Part shown: positions 63,227 to 64,000 of the stretch, in pieces | Position numbering within the stretch: position 1 is the first letter of the stretch | How the letters are laid out: each line of letters starts with the position of its first letter | NCBI GenBank assembly: GCA_963977065.1 | Contig: CAXBNF010000014.1 | Location: 4,651-68,650, forward strand | Direction: 5' to 3' | Source: Planktosalinus sp963977065 | Lineage (GTDB): Bacteria; Bacteroidota; Bacteroidia; Flavobacteriales; Flavobacteriaceae | DNA length: 64,000 nucleotides | Notes under the pieces: model-generated | What the model saw: the letters and a program-made list of their open reading frames with translations, nothing else | The model's database searches: none | Told to the model about the DNA's origin: nothing | Made by a program: the position numbers and the translations under genes

Positions 63227-64000
63227 TCAAATTTTTTCTGATAGATACTTTCCTGTAAATGAATTTTTATTTTTCACGATCTCCTCTGGAGTCCCAGCAA
63301 CAAGTAGTTGACCACCTTTTTCACCACCCTCAGGGCCTAAGTCGATTACATAATCGGCACATTTGATTAAATCTATGTTGTGTTCTACCACTATGACCGA
63401 GTGTCCTTTTTCAATAAGAGCTTCAAACGATTTGAGTAGTTTTTTAATATCGTGAAAATGGAGCCCGGTGGTGGGCTCGTCAAAAATAAAGAGCACCTTG
63501 TCTTTGGTTTCCCCTTTTACCAAAAAAGAAGCCAGTTTGATGCGCTGTGCTTCACCACCGGAAAGGGTAGAGGAACTTTGTCCCAATTGTACATAGCCCA
63601 AGCCAACGTCTTGCAGGGGTTGTAACTTAGTGAATACTTTCTTTTCATTGTGTAGTTGAAAAAAGGCAATAGCTTCATCAATGGTCATTGTCAAAATATC
63701 ATCGATGTTTTTTCCCTGAAACTGCACTTCGAGTACTTCTTTTTTAAAGCGTTTGCCATTACAGGCTTCACATTCCAGATGCACATCTGCCATAAATTGC
63801 ATTTCGATGGTGACTTCGCCTTCCCCCTTGCAGACTTCACAGCGGCCACCATCCACATTAAAGGAAAAATGTTTGGGCTGAAAGTTGCGCAGTTTAGAGA
63901 GTTTTTGAATTGAAAACAGATTCCTGATATCGTCATAGGCCTTGATATAAGTCACGGGGTTAGACCGACTGGAGCGACCAATGGGGTTTTGGTCAATAAA
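63227..64000 (-). CDS. uvrA: UvrA excinuclease subunit, C-terminal part (cut by window edge)
   Basis: The frame continues past position 64000 upstream. Codons between 63956 and 64000 read FIDQNPIGRSSRSNP, the conserved UvrA segment, so the GTG at 63955 is not the start. The visible part has the zinc-finger CEVCKGEGEVTIEMQF...CEACNGKRF, then the second ABC ATPase: signature LSGGEAQRIKLASFL, Walker B LFIFDEPTTGLH and the His in VVEHNIDLIK. It detects helix-distorting lesions in nucleotide excision repair. About 258 C-terminal residues are inside the window. Confidence 0.97.
   Translation of the reverse strand, partial: FIDQNPIGRSSRSNPVTYIKAYDDIRNLFSIQKLSKLRNFQPKHFSFNVDGGRCEVCKGEGEVTIEMQFMADVHLECEACNGKRFKKEVLEVQFQGKNIDDILTMTIDEAIAFFQLHNEKKVFTKLQPLQDVGLGYVQLGQSSSTLSGGEAQRIKLASFLVKGETKDKVLFIFDEPTTGLHFHDIKKLLKSFEALIEKGHSVIVVEHNIDLIKCADYVIDLGPEGGEKGGQLLVAGTPEEIVKNKNSFTGKYLSEKI

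Noticed and set aside
63227..63955. Complete 242-residue ABC protein at the right edge
   Set aside because: The frame is open to position 64000 and encodes conserved UvrA residues there, so it is a cut uvrA gene.

Overview
The window comes from a Bacteroidota chromosome, most likely a gliding Flavobacteriaceae species. The signs are the gliding genes gldF and gldG, the parA-parB-DUF5683-dapB-lepB cluster, a WbqC family gene, tandem rhomboids beside mutL, the general AT richness, and several upstream regions with the Bacteroidota -7 box TAnnTTTG. No rRNA, tRNA or CRISPR array was found.

Positions 1-14921 are an accessory island with every gene on the minus strand. It abuts the 3' end of mnmE, and its integrase and a putative excisionase lie next to that end. 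The last 18 bases of mnmE differ at one position from the attB used by Salmonella genomic island 1, so this looks like an independent use of the same integration hotspot. The island carries integration genes (12282-14679), two small HTH proteins, an AEP-type primase and a PriCT-2/DUF3987 replication protein (8803-12123). Its cargo is a compact defence operon (393-8683): XRE regulator, amino-methyltransferase, C5 cytosine methyltransferase, McrB-like ATPase, LlaJI/McrC-like nuclease, a 107-residue unknown protein, and a prokaryotic Argonaute. The Argonaute keeps the guide-binding MID motifs but has lost its PIWI catalytic residues. A restriction-modification operon ending in an inactive Argonaute is the most unusual system in the window. 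The left end of the island is outside the window, and a further truncated gene runs off that edge.

Positions 14922-16310 are mnmE. Positions 16420-26202 are a two-component signalling block: an eight-PAS histidine kinase with a LuxR-type regulator, then single-domain receivers, an orphan PAS protein, and a pseudo-receiver/PAS/PAS kinase. Two related receivers share an upstream palindrome at exactly the same distance from their start codons. Positions 26247-34140 hold a DUF4870 membrane protein, dnaN, gldG/gldF, rfbC/rfbD, an acidic lipoprotein and a universal stress protein.

Positions 34141-39403 hold a small membrane protein, mutL (with a degenerate endonuclease motif), two rhomboids, an EEP-family hydrolase and DUF6122; WbqC follows to 40038. 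A TesA-like esterase divergent from a YbbA-YbbP-type ABC exporter (40217-44222) has the same arrangement as tesA-ybbAP in E. coli. A short tandem-repeat tract follows, then lepB, dapB, DUF5683, parB and parA on the minus strand.

Positions 49461-58422 are a surface-glycan region. A KdsB-KdnB fusion, an acyltransferase and a KdnA-like aminotransferase together suggest synthesis and activation of the 8-amino form of Kdo for LPS. A CapD/WbpM-type dehydratase and Wza/Wzc-type export proteins follow. The right end carries yebC, a pterin dehydratase, a sugar-nucleotide reductase-like gene, gcvT, the bifunctional NAD(P)HX repair gene nnr, and the C-terminal part of uvrA.
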